The position numbers and the translations under genes are program-made. The notes below the pieces were generated by a model. The model saw nothing but the letters and a program-made list of their open reading frames with translations. It was not told the DNA's origin and searched no databases. Shown piece by piece: positions 47,713 to 57,164 of a DNA stretch of 64,000 nt. Source of the DNA: Desulfovibrio sp. Marseille-P6017 (GTDB taxonomy: Bacteria; Bacillota_A; Clostridia; Peptostreptococcales; Peptostreptococcaceae); the NCBI GenBank assembly GCA_900604495.1, contig UWOR01000001.1, positions 1-64,000 of the forward strand. Direction: 5' to 3'. The number at the start of each line of letters is the position of its first letter. Within the stretch, counting starts at the first letter, position 1.

Positions 47713-48447
47713 ATGAGTATAGAAAAATTATCAGATATGATAAAGATGAGTAATAATATTGTTTTCTTTGGTGGTGCAGGTGTATCTACTGAATCAAATA
47801 TCCCAGACTTTAGAAGTTCAAATGGTTTATTCAGCGAGAAGTTAAATAAAGAATTTACTCCTGAACAACTTGTATCTCACACCTTTTATACTAAGTATCC
47901 CTATGATTTTTATAAATTTTATAAAGATAAGCTTGTATATATAAATGCTAAGCCAAATAAAGCTCACTTTGCTTTAAGTAATCTAGAAAAAACAGGAAAG
48001 TTGAAAGCTATTATAACTCAAAATATTGATGGTTTACATCAAATGGCTGGAAGTAAAAATGTATTAGAAATTCATGGATCTATACATAGAAACTATTGCA
48101 CCAATTGTAATAAGTTTTTTAATCTTAAAGATATGCTATCTTTAGATGGAGTCATACCATATTGCAATAATTGTGGGGGAATAATTAAACCAGATGTTGT
48201 ACTTTATGAAGAAAGCTTAGATAATGAGCTTATATCTAAGACTATTTCAGCAATAAGTAACTCTGATTTATTGATCATAGGAGGAACGTCTTTAGTTGTA
48301 TATCCAGCTGCCAGCTTTATAAATTACTTTAATGGTAAAAATATTGTTTTAATAAATAAAAGTAAAACTCCTTATGATTATAAAGCTAATTTAGTTATAA
48401 ATGATTCAATTGGAAAAGTTCTAGATGAAGTTATAAATTTAATTTAA
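47713..48447 (+). CDS. cobB: NAD-dependent protein deacylase, sirtuin family
   Basis: A 244-residue Sir2 protein. NAD-binding GGAGVSTESNIPDFRS (19-34), TQNIDGLHQMAGS (about 97-109), catalytic histidine in EIHGSIHRN, and a zinc-binding set of four cysteines (CTNC and CNNC, about 118-121 and 140-143). It removes acetyl or other acyl groups from lysines, giving nicotinamide. TGGAGATG precedes the ATG. It is a stand-alone gene ending at a bidirectional terminator. Confidence 0.94.
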   Translation: MSIEKLSDMIKMSNNIVFFGGAGVSTESNIPDFRSSNGLFSEKLNKEFTPEQLVSHTFYTKYPYDFYKFYKDKLVYINAKPNKAHFALSNLEKTGKLKAIITQNIDGLHQMAGSKNVLEIHGSIHRNYCTNCNKFFNLKDMLSLDGVIPYCNNCGGIIKPDVVLYEESLDNELISKTISAISNSDLLIIGGTSLVVYPAASFINYFNGKNIVLINKSKTPYDYKANLVINDSIGKVLDEVINLI

Positions 48448-48451
48448 ATAT

Positions 48452-48501
48452 AAAAAGAGAGCTTAAATTAATTAGTAACTAACATTTTAAACTCTCTTTT
48501 T
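48452..48501. terminator. Bidirectional terminator
   Basis: AAAAAGAGAG (48452-48461) pairs with CTCTCTTTTT (48492-48501), with an inner TTAAA/TTTAA pairing. It separates the convergent sirtuin and LysR genes. Confidence 0.7.
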
Positions 48502-48529
48502 TATTCATATAATATTTAACCAATGGTAG

Positions 48530-49405
48530 TTATTTTAGATTTAATACATAATTTTTAAATTCATTTTTAATTTTAGAAATATATACTTCTTTATTCCATG
48601 CCATATAAATACTCTTATATCCTATATCATCTTTAATCTTAATAACTGATATTTTATTTGTATTAATCATAGGTGTATTTAAAATTATTGCAATACCTGC
48701 ACCAGCTGCTACTAAACTTGCAAGTACTATCCCTTCACTAGGCTCTGCAGATATTTTAGGAGTATATCCAATCAAGTCAGAATATGATACCTTTTCATCA
48801 TGTAATTTATTATTATAAACTATAAAATACTCTTCCTTTAAGTCCTTTAAATAAACTTCCTCTTTATTTGCTAAATGATGGTTTTTAGGAACTATTAAAA
48901 CATACTCTTCCTTTCTTACTAATATACTTTCTATCTCGGGGTATTGATGGGCATCACACATTCTTTCAAAAAAACCAAAATCTATTTTCCCACTTTTTAA
49001 ATCTTTTAAAATATCTTCTGTTGATTGATTATTAATATTAAATTTTATCTGAAAATTATTATTAAAAAAATCACTTATTAATAATGGGATAAATGTTGCT
49101 CCAATACAATGAGTTGAGGAAATAGATATTATTTTTTCATCTGACCTTTTCATATCATTAATTATTTCTTTTCCTTGTTCAATTTCCCTTAATGCCGAGT
49201 TTACATATTTCAGAAATACTTCTCCAAACTTAGTAATTTTTATGTTACGCCCCTGTCTTTCAAATAAAGATACTTCTAACTCTTCTTCTAACTTTAATAT
49301 TGATTTACTTAAGGCCGGCTGACTTACAGATAATATGCTCGATGCTACTGTAAAATTTTTAGTTTCAGATATTACCTTAAAATACTCTAATTGTTGTAAA
49401 TTCAT
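48530..49405 (-). CDS. LysR-family transcriptional regulator
   Basis: A 291-residue LysR-type regulator: winged helix-turn-helix at 1-60 (FTVASSILSVSQPALSKSI), linker helix, effector domain from about 88. It is divergent from the two nitroreductase genes, with a 245-base gap holding a well-formed T-N11-A dyad. It probably controls the nitroreductase operon and itself. The inducer is unknown, though redox-active or nitroaromatic compounds would fit. Confidence 0.92.
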   Translation of the reverse strand: MNLQQLEYFKVISETKNFTVASSILSVSQPALSKSILKLEEELEVSLFERQGRNIKITKFGEVFLKYVNSALREIEQGKEIINDMKRSDEKIISISSTHCIGATFIPLLISDFFNNNFQIKFNINNQSTEDILKDLKSGKIDFGFFERMCDAHQYPEIESILVRKEEYVLIVPKNHHLANKEEVYLKDLKEEYFIVYNNKLHDEKVSYSDLIGYTPKISAEPSEGIVLASLVAAGAGIAIILNTPMINTNKISVIKIKDDIGYKSIYMAWNKEVYISKIKNEFKNYVLNLK

Positions 49406-49491
49406 ATAATCTCCTTATTTTTATCTCTTAATAGTTTAAGTATTATTTATATATGATTTCTTAATAATATATATCTTATTTGAATTTTTTT

Positions 49492-49506
49492 ATAACTTTT
49501 AGTTAT
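49492..49506. promoter_or_regulatory. LysR-type operator (T-N11-A dyad)
   Basis: ATAAC-N5-GTTAT, a perfect dyad whose inner T and A are separated by 11 bases, the standard LysR-type recognition layout. It lies 86 bases upstream of the LysR start and about 145 bases upstream of the nitroreductase start. Confidence 0.55.
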
Positions 49507-49527
49507 CGTTTTATAAATAATTCGAAT

Positions 49528-49557
49528 TAGACACATCTAAGTATATAGTGCTATAAT
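49528..49557 (+). promoter_or_regulatory. Candidate promoter of the nitroreductase operon
   Basis: TAGACA (49528-49533) and TATAAT (49552-49557) with an 18-bp spacer, just downstream of the LysR-type dyad. The leader would be about 85 bases. Confidence 0.5.
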
Positions 49558-49650
49558 CACATTATTATATATTAGATTTTCATTTAGTTAAAAAAAAGTA
49601 TAAATTTTATAAATATAAATGTCAAATAAAATTTAAGGAGTAAATCTATT

Positions 49651-50466
49651 ATGAAAAATATCTATAGTAAATCAATAAGTGAATTAATAAATCTAAGACA
49701 CTCAGTTAGAAACTACCAAGACTTACCTCTATCTGAAAGTATTATAGAAAAAATAGAAAATTATATTAGGACTGTAGATAATCCTTTTAATAAGGATATA
49801 AGAATAAAACTAATAAAAAAAGATAGCTTTAATAAAGATCTAAAACTTGGTACTTATGGTGTTATAAAAGGTGCAAATTATTTTTTAGCAGCTGCTTGTT
49901 ATGATGATGATTTATCTTTAATGGCCCTTGGATATACTTTAGAAAAAGTTATATTATATTGTACCTCTCTAGGATTAGGTACAGTTTGGCTTGGTGGCAC
50001 TTTCAACAAAGGTGAATTTGCAAAAGCCATTAATTTAGAAAATGGAGAAATACTTCCAATAATTTCTCCTGTAGGTTATGAGGGTGGTAGAAAATCATTT
50101 ATAGCAAGCTTATTTGGCGATAATAGTAAAAAACGTAAAAATTTTTCAGAAATTTTCTTTGATCAAAACTTCTATACTCCACTTGAAGAAAGTAACTCAG
50201 AGGAATATTTTGAGCCTCTAAAAATGCTAAGACTAGCACCATCAGCTTTAAATAAACAGCCTTGGAGAGTATTAAAAGATAACGATAATATACATTTTTA
50301 TTTAACTAATAGCAAAAACTTAACTAGAATTGATATTGGAATTGCACTTTGTCATTTTCACTTAAGTACTATTGAAAAAAATATAAGTGGTAAATTCATA
50401 TCAATTGATTCTAATAAAAATAATATAGATAGTAAATTAACTTATGTTATATCTTGGATTAAATAA
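49651..50466 (+). CDS. Nitroreductase family protein
   Basis: A 271-residue nitroreductase-fold protein of the type annotated as putative TM nitroreductase. The N-terminal SISELINLRHSVRNYQDLPLS contains the FMN-contacting RHSVR (residues 17-21), and GLGTVWLGGTFNKGEFA (about 109-125) is the usual central motif. The second half holds LRLAPSALNKQPWRVL, the matching SxxNxQPW motif seen in flavin oxidoreductases. It is first in a two-gene operon with a ferredoxin-nitroreductase fusion, AAGGAG before the ATG. The electron acceptor is unknown. Confidence 0.87.
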   Translation: MKNIYSKSISELINLRHSVRNYQDLPLSESIIEKIENYIRTVDNPFNKDIRIKLIKKDSFNKDLKLGTYGVIKGANYFLAAACYDDDLSLMALGYTLEKVILYCTSLGLGTVWLGGTFNKGEFAKAINLENGEILPIISPVGYEGGRKSFIASLFGDNSKKRKNFSEIFFDQNFYTPLEESNSEEYFEPLKMLRLAPSALNKQPWRVLKDNDNIHFYLTNSKNLTRIDIGIALCHFHLSTIEKNISGKFISIDSNKNNIDSKLTYVISWIK

Positions 50467-50486
50467 ACTTAGAAGGAGATAATTAA

Positions 50487-51308
50487 ATGTTTAAAGTAGA
50501 TAAAAATAAATGTATAGCTTGTATGCAGTGTATTAAAGATTGTCCTGCTTGTGTTATTTCATTAAAAGAAAAAAAGGCAAACATCAATAATGAAGGATGT
50601 ATAAAATGCGGTCACTGTATTGCCATCTGTCCAGTAGAAGCAGTATCTACTGATGATTATAACATGAACGAAGTAATACCATATAATAAAGAAACTTTTT
50701 CATTAGATGCTGAAAATCTTTTAAACTTCATAAAATTTAGAAGAAGTATTAGAAGATTTAAGAGTAAAGAAGTAGAAAAAGATAAAATAAATAAGATTAT
50801 TGATGCTGGAAGATACACTCAAACTTCAACAAATAGCCAGGATGTATCTTATACTGTAGTCACTAAAAACATTAATAAGTTGAGAGATTTGGCCTATGAA
50901 AGCCTAAAGAAAAAAGGAGAATATATTCTATCTAATCTAACACCGGAAACAGAACATCTTAAAAGATATGCTAATATGTGGTTATATAGTTATGAGCAAT
51001 ATAAAAAAGATCCTCAAAATAATGATAGATTATTTTTTAATGCTCCACTTGCAATATTCGTAACTTCACCAACACCTATTAATGGTGGTCTAGCATCTTC
51101 AAATATGGAGCTTATGACTGATGCTTTAGGTCTAGGAACTTTTTTTAGTGGCTTTTTATTAATTGCCGCTCAAGATAATAAAGAAATTTTAGATTTAATT
51201 GGTGTTCAAAATAGTAATGAAATAATATCTTGCTTAGTAATAGGATATCCTGATGTTAAATATAAAAGAACAGTACCAAGAAAATCACCTAATATAAATT
51301 GGATTTAA
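50487..51308 (+). CDS. Ferredoxin-nitroreductase fusion protein
   Basis: A 273-residue protein with an N-terminal 2[4Fe-4S] ferredoxin domain (CIACMQCIKDCPACVIS and CIKCGHCIAICPVEAVS, residues 9-56) and a C-terminal nitroreductase domain beginning FIKFRRSIRRFKSKEV (about 76). The fusion lets ferredoxin-type clusters feed electrons to the FMN site. Its partner is the nitroreductase 20 bases upstream. An AGAAGGAG ribosome site precedes the ATG, and a strong hairpin ends the operon. Confidence 0.92.
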   Translation: MFKVDKNKCIACMQCIKDCPACVISLKEKKANINNEGCIKCGHCIAICPVEAVSTDDYNMNEVIPYNKETFSLDAENLLNFIKFRRSIRRFKSKEVEKDKINKIIDAGRYTQTSTNSQDVSYTVVTKNINKLRDLAYESLKKKGEYILSNLTPETEHLKRYANMWLYSYEQYKKDPQNNDRLFFNAPLAIFVTSPTPINGGLASSNMELMTDALGLGTFFSGFLLIAAQDNKEILDLIGVQNSNEIISCLVIGYPDVKYKRTVPRKSPNINWI

Positions 51309-51311
51309 TAT

Positions 51312-51341
51312 AAAAGGTGTAGCAACTTAGCTACACCTTTT
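51312..51341. terminator. Bidirectional terminator
   Basis: AAAAGGTGTAGC (51312-51323) pairs perfectly with GCTACACCTTTT (51330-51341), between the convergent nitroreductase operon and flavoprotein pair. Confidence 0.85.
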
Positions 51342-51344
51342 AGC

Positions 51345-52628
51345 TTATTTAATTATTTTTTTATTATATATATCTTCAAGTCCAACTTCTTTTACTTTTT
51401 TTCTTATTTCATCAACATCAACTGTATAAAAACCAAGTTCTTTCATTCTATTAAAATATAAACTTCCTGCAAATGTAAATCTCTTTTTATCACCATCATC
51501 TTTGTGCATTTCTTGATTAGAATATGCAATAAAATCCCCAATTAATAAGTTTGTAGGAAGTTGAAGTAAATACATTCCATTGCAGTATCTAGCAGCATTA
51601 TGACCTGCTAAACTTCCTGTACATATGGCTTCTGTATGGCCTACATAAAATCCTGACTTTTCTCCAGCCACAAATAAATTTTTCATACCTTTTGCCCTCA
51701 TATAATTATCTCTAGGTGATACAGCCATATATCTAATAGAGTTACCTTTACCTCCAGAATATGGATCTACTATAAGAGCTCCTTCAAATCCAGGAACCAT
51801 TCTTAATTTTTCTAAGTTAAAAAAAGGTGACATCAATTTGGCATGACCAGTGTCTATAAGAACTATATTTTCAGAAAATGCTGGAAGAGCATATTGCTGA
51901 CATACTTTTATATCCAGTTTTTCTGAATTTCTAAGTTCCTGTGGTAAAGGAACTACAGCACATCCTTTTTCATTTAACTCTTTTTGTATTTCTTCGCTTA
52001 GAGATTCTTTTAATATTTTCATAGAACCACTAAAAGCACCATAGTCTCCATTATTTCTTCTTCCTATCATATCTTCTATACCACATCTAGCCGTTACACT
52101 AACTCTTCCTCCAAATGAAGGACATCTTAATATACACATTGCACATCCATTTCCATACTTAGTGCAATTCCCCATAGGTCCAGATGAACCAGTTGTATCA
52201 ATAAACGCATCACCATAAATCTTTTCTCCACTTTCAAGCTCTATAGCTCTTAGTATTGGATTATCTACTTCTACATCAACAACTCTGCTAAAAAATCTTA
52301 CGTCTATTCCCATATTCCTTACTAGATCCCTCACAGGCTTTTCAATTTTAGTTACATTATAAATACTTGCATGATCATGTCCCGGGAAATCTATACCTTT
52401 ATGTTTAGTGTATTTATCTGTTATTTCAAATAATTCACTTCCGCCCAAAGCTATACATTCTTCTGTTGCAGTATATCGACCATTATTTCTCATAATTCCA
52501 CCAACATTACCAAGCCCTAATAATAGATCTGTCTTCTCTAGCAAGATAACATCACAACCAGCTTTTCTTGCACCTATTGCAGCTGCACATCCAGACCAGC
52601 CACCGCCTATAACAACAACTGTAGCCAT
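51345..52628 (-). CDS. FAD-dependent oxidoreductase, cysteine-rich, uncharacterised
   Basis: A 427-residue flavoprotein with N-terminal FAD motif VIGGGWSGCAAAIGA (6-20) and a C-terminal NLFVAGEKSGFYVGHTEA segment closing the FAD site, an arrangement like GidA/TrmFO and fumarate-reductase relatives. A distinctive cysteine cluster, NCTKYGNGCAMCILRCP (about 153-169) plus CGIED, could hold an iron-sulfur cluster. It is second in a two-gene operon behind a PyrK-like protein that would supply electrons from NAD(P)H. Substrate unknown. GGGGGAG precedes the ATG. Confidence 0.8.
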   Translation of the reverse strand: MATVVVIGGGWSGCAAAIGARKAGCDVILLEKTDLLLGLGNVGGIMRNNGRYTATEECIALGGSELFEITDKYTKHKGIDFPGHDHASIYNVTKIEKPVRDLVRNMGIDVRFFSRVVDVEVDNPILRAIELESGEKIYGDAFIDTTGSSGPMGNCTKYGNGCAMCILRCPSFGGRVSVTARCGIEDMIGRRNNGDYGAFSGSMKILKESLSEEIQKELNEKGCAVVPLPQELRNSEKLDIKVCQQYALPAFSENIVLIDTGHAKLMSPFFNLEKLRMVPGFEGALIVDPYSGGKGNSIRYMAVSPRDNYMRAKGMKNLFVAGEKSGFYVGHTEAICTGSLAGHNAARYCNGMYLLQLPTNLLIGDFIAYSNQEMHKDDGDKKRFTFAGSLYFNRMKELGFYTVDVDEIRKKVKEVGLEDIYNKKIIK

Positions 52629-52663
52629 CTAATCTCCCCCTAATCAAAATTTCATCTTATAAT

Positions 52664-53629
52664 CTACATAATTTGAAAGAAGTCTTTACTATTAATTTGT
52701 GTTTTACAAGTTTTAATTTTCTCTCCATTTAAGTTAATTGTACATGCACCACAAATTCCTTCTCCACAACAAATCAAATTATTGTTTGATATAGCTAACG
52801 TAATTTCCTTACTTACATCATCAACTAAGCCTTTTATTTTTTTATTAAAATTATTATTACCACCACTATAAATAAGGCTTACATTATTACGTTTTATATA
52901 GTCTTGAATAAGATTCTTATCCTCTTCTATATCTATAATATGAATGTTAACACCCATATTATTTAATGTTTCTATAACTACATCTAATATAGTTGAGTTC
53001 TTATTATAAAATACTTCTACTGTATTTTTATTCTTTAGTAATTTTTTTATGACATTAATAGAATTAACTTGAGATAATCCACTCAATAAGACTAAGCAAT
53101 TAGAGGATTTAATATTATTTATTTTCTCAACTCCAAAAATACCATTAAAATAAGGTCCTTTAACAATAACTTCTTTAGAATCTAGTAAAGCTTTCGTTTT
53201 TATTCCTGCCTTTTTTATAACAACTTTAAGTAATTTATTCTCTTTATCTACATCCATTACAGATATCGGTGTATTATAAGCTAAATTTTCTTTACCTTTA
53301 TCCTTTAATAAAATATACGCTCCTACCTTACTTAGTTCTTCAGTTAAATTCTTAGGTATATTAATTTTAAGTAAATAAATTCCATCTTTTAGCTCTTCTT
53401 TATTATTTATCTCACATAAATATTCTTTTCTCTCATTTATCAACGATTCTTTTTTATTATGTTGTACTTCATTATACACACAAATACCCTGCCATAAGCA
53501 GTCACAAGTTTTTTCTCCTCTTAACAAACTACATTTAATACAGTCACCAGAGTATGCTAGATGACATGGACAATATTGGCTGCCACAATCAATACAAGCC
53601 CTATTTTTCCCCTTATTCAAATTATCCAC
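52664..53629 (-). CDS. Sulfide/dihydroorotate dehydrogenase-like FAD/NAD-binding protein with Cys-rich N-terminus
   Basis: A 321-residue reductase. The first 50 residues hold nine cysteines (CIDCGSQYCPCHLA, CIKCSLL, CDCLWQGIC), apparently for one or two clusters. Then comes a ferredoxin-reductase-type FAD domain (KGPYFNGIFG), an NAD-binding domain, and a C-terminal [2Fe-2S] motif CCGEGICGACTINLNG as in PyrK. It forms an operon with the flavoprotein 35 bases downstream. The start is uncertain: the GTG at 53627-53629 abuts AAGGAA, and a TTG three codons later is better spaced. I know of no assigned function. Confidence 0.82.
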   Translation of the reverse strand: MDNLNKGKNRACIDCGSQYCPCHLAYSGDCIKCSLLRGEKTCDCLWQGICVYNEVQHNKKESLINERKEYLCEINNKEELKDGIYLLKINIPKNLTEELSKVGAYILLKDKGKENLAYNTPISVMDVDKENKLLKVVIKKAGIKTKALLDSKEVIVKGPYFNGIFGVEKINNIKSSNCLVLLSGLSQVNSINVIKKLLKNKNTVEVFYNKNSTILDVVIETLNNMGVNIHIIDIEEDKNLIQDYIKRNNVSLIYSGGNNNFNKKIKGLVDDVSKEITLAISNNNLICCGEGICGACTINLNGEKIKTCKTQINSKDFFQIM

Positions 53630-53819
53630 TTCCTTATAAATGATTTATCTAACTTTCGTATATTATTAATTTATTAGATAAGCTATTTTTTGTTACTTAC
53701 ATTAAATTTTATATTCTATTATTTTTATAAGAAAATATAATATGTATATAGGGATTTTACATATAAATTTAGAATACTATTAATATAATAAATGTAATTT
53801 TTTAATGGGAGATATTAGT

Positions 53820-54470
53820 ATGATTAATAATTTTATTTTCTCAAAAAATCATCTTACTGTGCTTTTGTTATTTGCATTATTCTTATATTTTTGCCCAAAG
53901 TTAACTAAAAATCTTTTACCTTATGTTCACATTGTTGAAAAAGTAATATGTACACTAATACTTTTAGAAATTTTATTTGAACAAGCATTTAATATTTCTA
54001 TGAATAATTATTCTTCATTAGATTCTCTACCTATAGATATTTGTAGGTTTAGTGAATATATTTGCATAGCAATTTTATTTTTTAAGCAGTATCAATTATT
54101 TAATGTATATTTTTCTTGGAGTTTAGTTTGCTCTATAGGAAATTTAATATTCTTTAAATATATACCTTATGATTTTCCTAACTTTCTTCATCTAGTGTAT
54201 ATTTTCGCAAATATGCTATTACTATATTCTAATGTATATATGGTGCAGGTTAGAAAATTCAAACTTAATAAGCATGCTATTAAAGATAATTTAATTGCTT
54301 GTACAATTTATTTTTCTTTTATATATCTTTTAAATAAAGTACTTGGTGCAAGCTACACATATAGCTTCTCTAGTTCTAATCTTTTGAGTATTTTTATCTT
54401 TGTAGGTCTTACAACTTTTATTTATATACCTTTTTACTTTTTTAAAAGTGATGAATCTAGTTTTAACTAA
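53820..54470 (+). CDS. YwaF/TIGR02206 family integral membrane protein
   Basis: A 216-residue protein with six or seven hydrophobic helices. The family pattern for TIGR02206/YwaF is visible in LPIDICRFSEYICIAILFF (about 71-89), the conserved L-P-x-x-x-C-x-x-S-E region, and in a mid-protein FPNFLHLVYIFANMLLL. Function unknown; the fold is related to eukaryotic TMEM164. The start is the ATG seven bases after GGGAGA; an in-frame ATG 15 bases upstream overlaps that site. It is monocistronic and ends at a bidirectional hairpin facing galM. Confidence 0.8.
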   Translation: MINNFIFSKNHLTVLLLFALFLYFCPKLTKNLLPYVHIVEKVICTLILLEILFEQAFNISMNNYSSLDSLPIDICRFSEYICIAILFFKQYQLFNVYFSWSLVCSIGNLIFFKYIPYDFPNFLHLVYIFANMLLLYSNVYMVQVRKFKLNKHAIKDNLIACTIYFSFIYLLNKVLGASYTYSFSSSNLLSIFIFVGLTTFIYIPFYFFKSDESSFN

Positions 54471-54477
54471 AAATAAT

Positions 54478-54522
54478 AAAAAAGAGCTAGGGTATAATTT
54501 ATTTATACCATAGCTCTTTTTT
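54478..54522. terminator. Bidirectional terminator
   Basis: A-run plus GAGCTAGGGTATAA pairs with TTATACCATAGCTC plus T-run, one mismatch. It serves the gal operon on the minus strand and the YwaF-like gene on the + strand. Confidence 0.85.
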
Positions 54523-54523
54523 A

Positions 54524-55564
54524 TTATTTTTTTATATCAAAAGTATATGTAGTTTTTTGTATATATTTTTCATCTTTATTTACTATAGAATCTTCTATAA
54601 AGCACATATTTCTACCTATTGGTGGAGCTTGAGTTTCAAAGCATATTCCATATCGTCTCTTAGCTTTCTCTCCAGTATAGGATACTAGTTCATCATCATA
54701 ATTCATAGTGTATATAACAACAGAATCTTGATTTGTATTTATAGTCATTGTTCTTTGTGATATAGGTTCTTCTATATAAATAGATTTTCCATCATTTAAT
54801 AAAAATACATGATCATAACCATTACCAATCTTTATTTGTTCATGATCATTATCTATATCCTTTCCAATGTTTTTTAAATTTCTAAAATCAAATGGTGTAT
54901 TATCTACAGTTAATTTTTTACCAGTTGGAACACAAGTATTATCTAATTCTAATATTTCATCACTATCTACCTTAAGATTGCATTGTGTAATAGTTCTTTT
55001 TATATCTCCACTTAAGTTAAAATAACTATGATTTGTCATGTTAATTAAAGTTGTTTTATCACTTATAGCTTCATATATTTCCTCTATTTTGTAATCTTCA
55101 TATATTTTAAAAGTAACACATACATCTAAGTTCCCAGGATAGTTTTCTTCTCTATCTAAAGACTTTGATATAAATCTTAAAGTTACATTGTCATTATCTT
55201 CTATAACATCTACATTCCATATCTTATGACTAAATCCTATATTTCCACCATGTCCCTGATGCATAGTGTAATTCTTATTTAATTGGTACTCTTTTCCTTC
55301 AATTATAACTTTACCTTCACAAATCCTTCCAGATGTTCTTCCTATAATTCCTCCATAATAAAAAGGATTTATAATATAATCTTCTATATTCTTATATCCA
55401 ACTACTATATTTTCAATATTTCCATATTTATCTGGGGTTTTTATTTTAGTTATAATTCCACCTAAATTTAATATTTCAAATTCAAATCCACTTGGAAATT
55501 TTACATTATATGCAATTATATCTTTATTATCTACAGTTTTTAGTAAAGTTTTAACACATTTCAT
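54524..55564 (-). CDS. galM: Aldose 1-epimerase (galactose mutarotase)
   Basis: A 346-residue mutarotase interconverting alpha and beta galactose. The beta-sandwich fold shows GRTSGRICEGK, YTMHQGHGGNIGF (first catalytic histidine), NHSYFNLSG (second histidine) and the C-terminal catalytic glutamate in CFETQAPP. It overlaps galT by 14 bases, start taken at the ATG after AGGTGA. Last gene of the gal operon. Confidence 0.95.
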   Translation of the reverse strand: MKCVKTLLKTVDNKDIIAYNVKFPSGFEFEILNLGGIITKIKTPDKYGNIENIVVGYKNIEDYIINPFYYGGIIGRTSGRICEGKVIIEGKEYQLNKNYTMHQGHGGNIGFSHKIWNVDVIEDNDNVTLRFISKSLDREENYPGNLDVCVTFKIYEDYKIEEIYEAISDKTTLINMTNHSYFNLSGDIKRTITQCNLKVDSDEILELDNTCVPTGKKLTVDNTPFDFRNLKNIGKDIDNDHEQIKIGNGYDHVFLLNDGKSIYIEEPISQRTMTINTNQDSVVIYTMNYDDELVSYTGEKAKRRYGICFETQAPPIGRNMCFIEDSIVNKDEKYIQKTTYTFDIKK

Positions 55565-57110
55565 ACATTTCACCTACTAAACTTTCTACATATAGTTTTA
55601 AATCGTTCATGTATTTTTCCATTGCTTTTTTCCCATCATCATCCCATTTGAAAACTCCACAATGTTCTAATACTTTGCTAAATACTAATCCAACTTCATC
55701 TTCTATTATATAATCAATATTATCTTTATTTATTTCATTATATTTTGACTTTATTTCATTAAACCACTCTAAATGTATTCTTAAATTATCATCATCTTCA
55801 ACTATATTGGCCTTAGAATCATCTAGTAAGCATTCTTTTATATTAGCTAATTCATCTTTTAATCTTGCTGGTAATACTGCAAGTCCTAAAACTTCTATTA
55901 GTCCTATGTTCTCTTTCTTTATATGGTGAAGCTCTTTATGAGGATGGAATATTCCATCTGGATGTTCTTCACTAGTTCTATTATTTCTCAATACTAAATC
56001 TAACTCGAATTTATTATCTCTTTTTCTAGCTATTGGAGTTATAGTATTATGTGGTGTTTTATCCGTATAAGCATGTATATCTACTTCTTTATCAGAATAA
56101 TTCTTCCAATGACTTAAGATTTTTTCTCCTAATTCACTTAGTTCCCTTCTATCATCTCCACTTATTCTAACAACAGATAAAGGCCATTTTATCATAGATA
56201 TTTTTATATTTTCATATCCCTTTATATCAAATGTAAATACGTCCTTAGCTTTTGCCATAGCAAACTCATATCTTCCGCCTTGATAGTGATCGTGAGTAAG
56301 TATAGATCCTCCAACTATCGGTAAATCTGCATTAGATCCTATAAAGTAATGAGGGAATTTTTCAACAAATTCTAGATTTCTATCAAAAGTCTTTTTACTT
56401 ATAAACATTGGTTCATGTTCGCTTGAAAATACAATACAGTGCTCATTATAATAAGAGTATGGTGAGTATTGTAAATTCCATTCTTCGTTACTTAAATTAA
56501 AAGGTATTATTCTTAGATTTTGTCTAGCTGGATGATTAACTCTTCCTGCATAACCTACATTTTCTTTACATAATAAACACTTTGGATAAGATGCACTTTT
56601 CATATTTTTAGCTGCTGCTATAGCCTTAGGATCTTTCTCTGGCTTAGATAAATTTATAGTTATATCTATATCTCCATATTCTGTAGACGTCTTCCACGTC
56701 ATATTTTGTGCAATTCTATCTGTTCTAACATAATCACATGCTTTACTTAAGTTATAAAAATAATCAGTTGCACTTTTTTTGTCGTCTTTATATTTACATT
56801 TAAATTCTTTTATAACCTGAGAAGGTCTAGGCATAAGTAAACTCATTATCTTAGTGTCTAATAAATCTCTATATACAGATGAATTAGATTCTAAAATACC
56901 ATTTTCAAATGCATAATCCAATATATTATTAAGTATAGGAGTGACATTTTCTAAATTCTCATCATCCACTTCTTCAAATATATATTCATCTAATTTAAAA
57001 AGTTCTATAAGAGAATTTCTTATATAAGTCTTATCTTCTTCTTCAAATAAATTATGTCTTAATCCATAATTAACAAGCCTTTCAAATTCTATATATATAT
57101 TAATATTCAT
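55551..57110 (-). CDS. galT: UDP-glucose-hexose-1-phosphate uridylyltransferase, Gram-positive type
   Basis: A 519-residue GalT of the longer Firmicutes family, not the 350-residue E. coli type. Recognisable segments: LMPRPSQVIKEF, CLLCKENVGYAGRVNHPARQNLRI, and GGSILTHDHYQGGRYEF with the active-site histidines. It swaps UMP between UDP-glucose and galactose 1-phosphate. The start is the ATG after AGGGGGAAAGATT; the frame extends eight codons upstream. A structured 69-base element separates it from galE. Confidence 0.95.
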   Translation of the reverse strand: MNINIYIEFERLVNYGLRHNLFEEEDKTYIRNSLIELFKLDEYIFEEVDDENLENVTPILNNILDYAFENGILESNSSVYRDLLDTKIMSLLMPRPSQVIKEFKCKYKDDKKSATDYFYNLSKACDYVRTDRIAQNMTWKTSTEYGDIDITINLSKPEKDPKAIAAAKNMKSASYPKCLLCKENVGYAGRVNHPARQNLRIIPFNLSNEEWNLQYSPYSYYNEHCIVFSSEHEPMFISKKTFDRNLEFVEKFPHYFIGSNADLPIVGGSILTHDHYQGGRYEFAMAKAKDVFTFDIKGYENIKISMIKWPLSVVRISGDDRRELSELGEKILSHWKNYSDKEVDIHAYTDKTPHNTITPIARKRDNKFELDLVLRNNRTSEEHPDGIFHPHKELHHIKKENIGLIEVLGLAVLPARLKDELANIKECLLDDSKANIVEDDDNLRIHLEWFNEIKSKYNEINKDNIDYIIEDEVGLVFSKVLEHCGVFKWDDDGKKAMEKYMNDLKLYVESLVGEMYEMC

Positions 57111-57164
57111 AATCTTTCCCCCTTTAAAATACACTTCAAACTTATTTTTAATAAATAATCAAAC

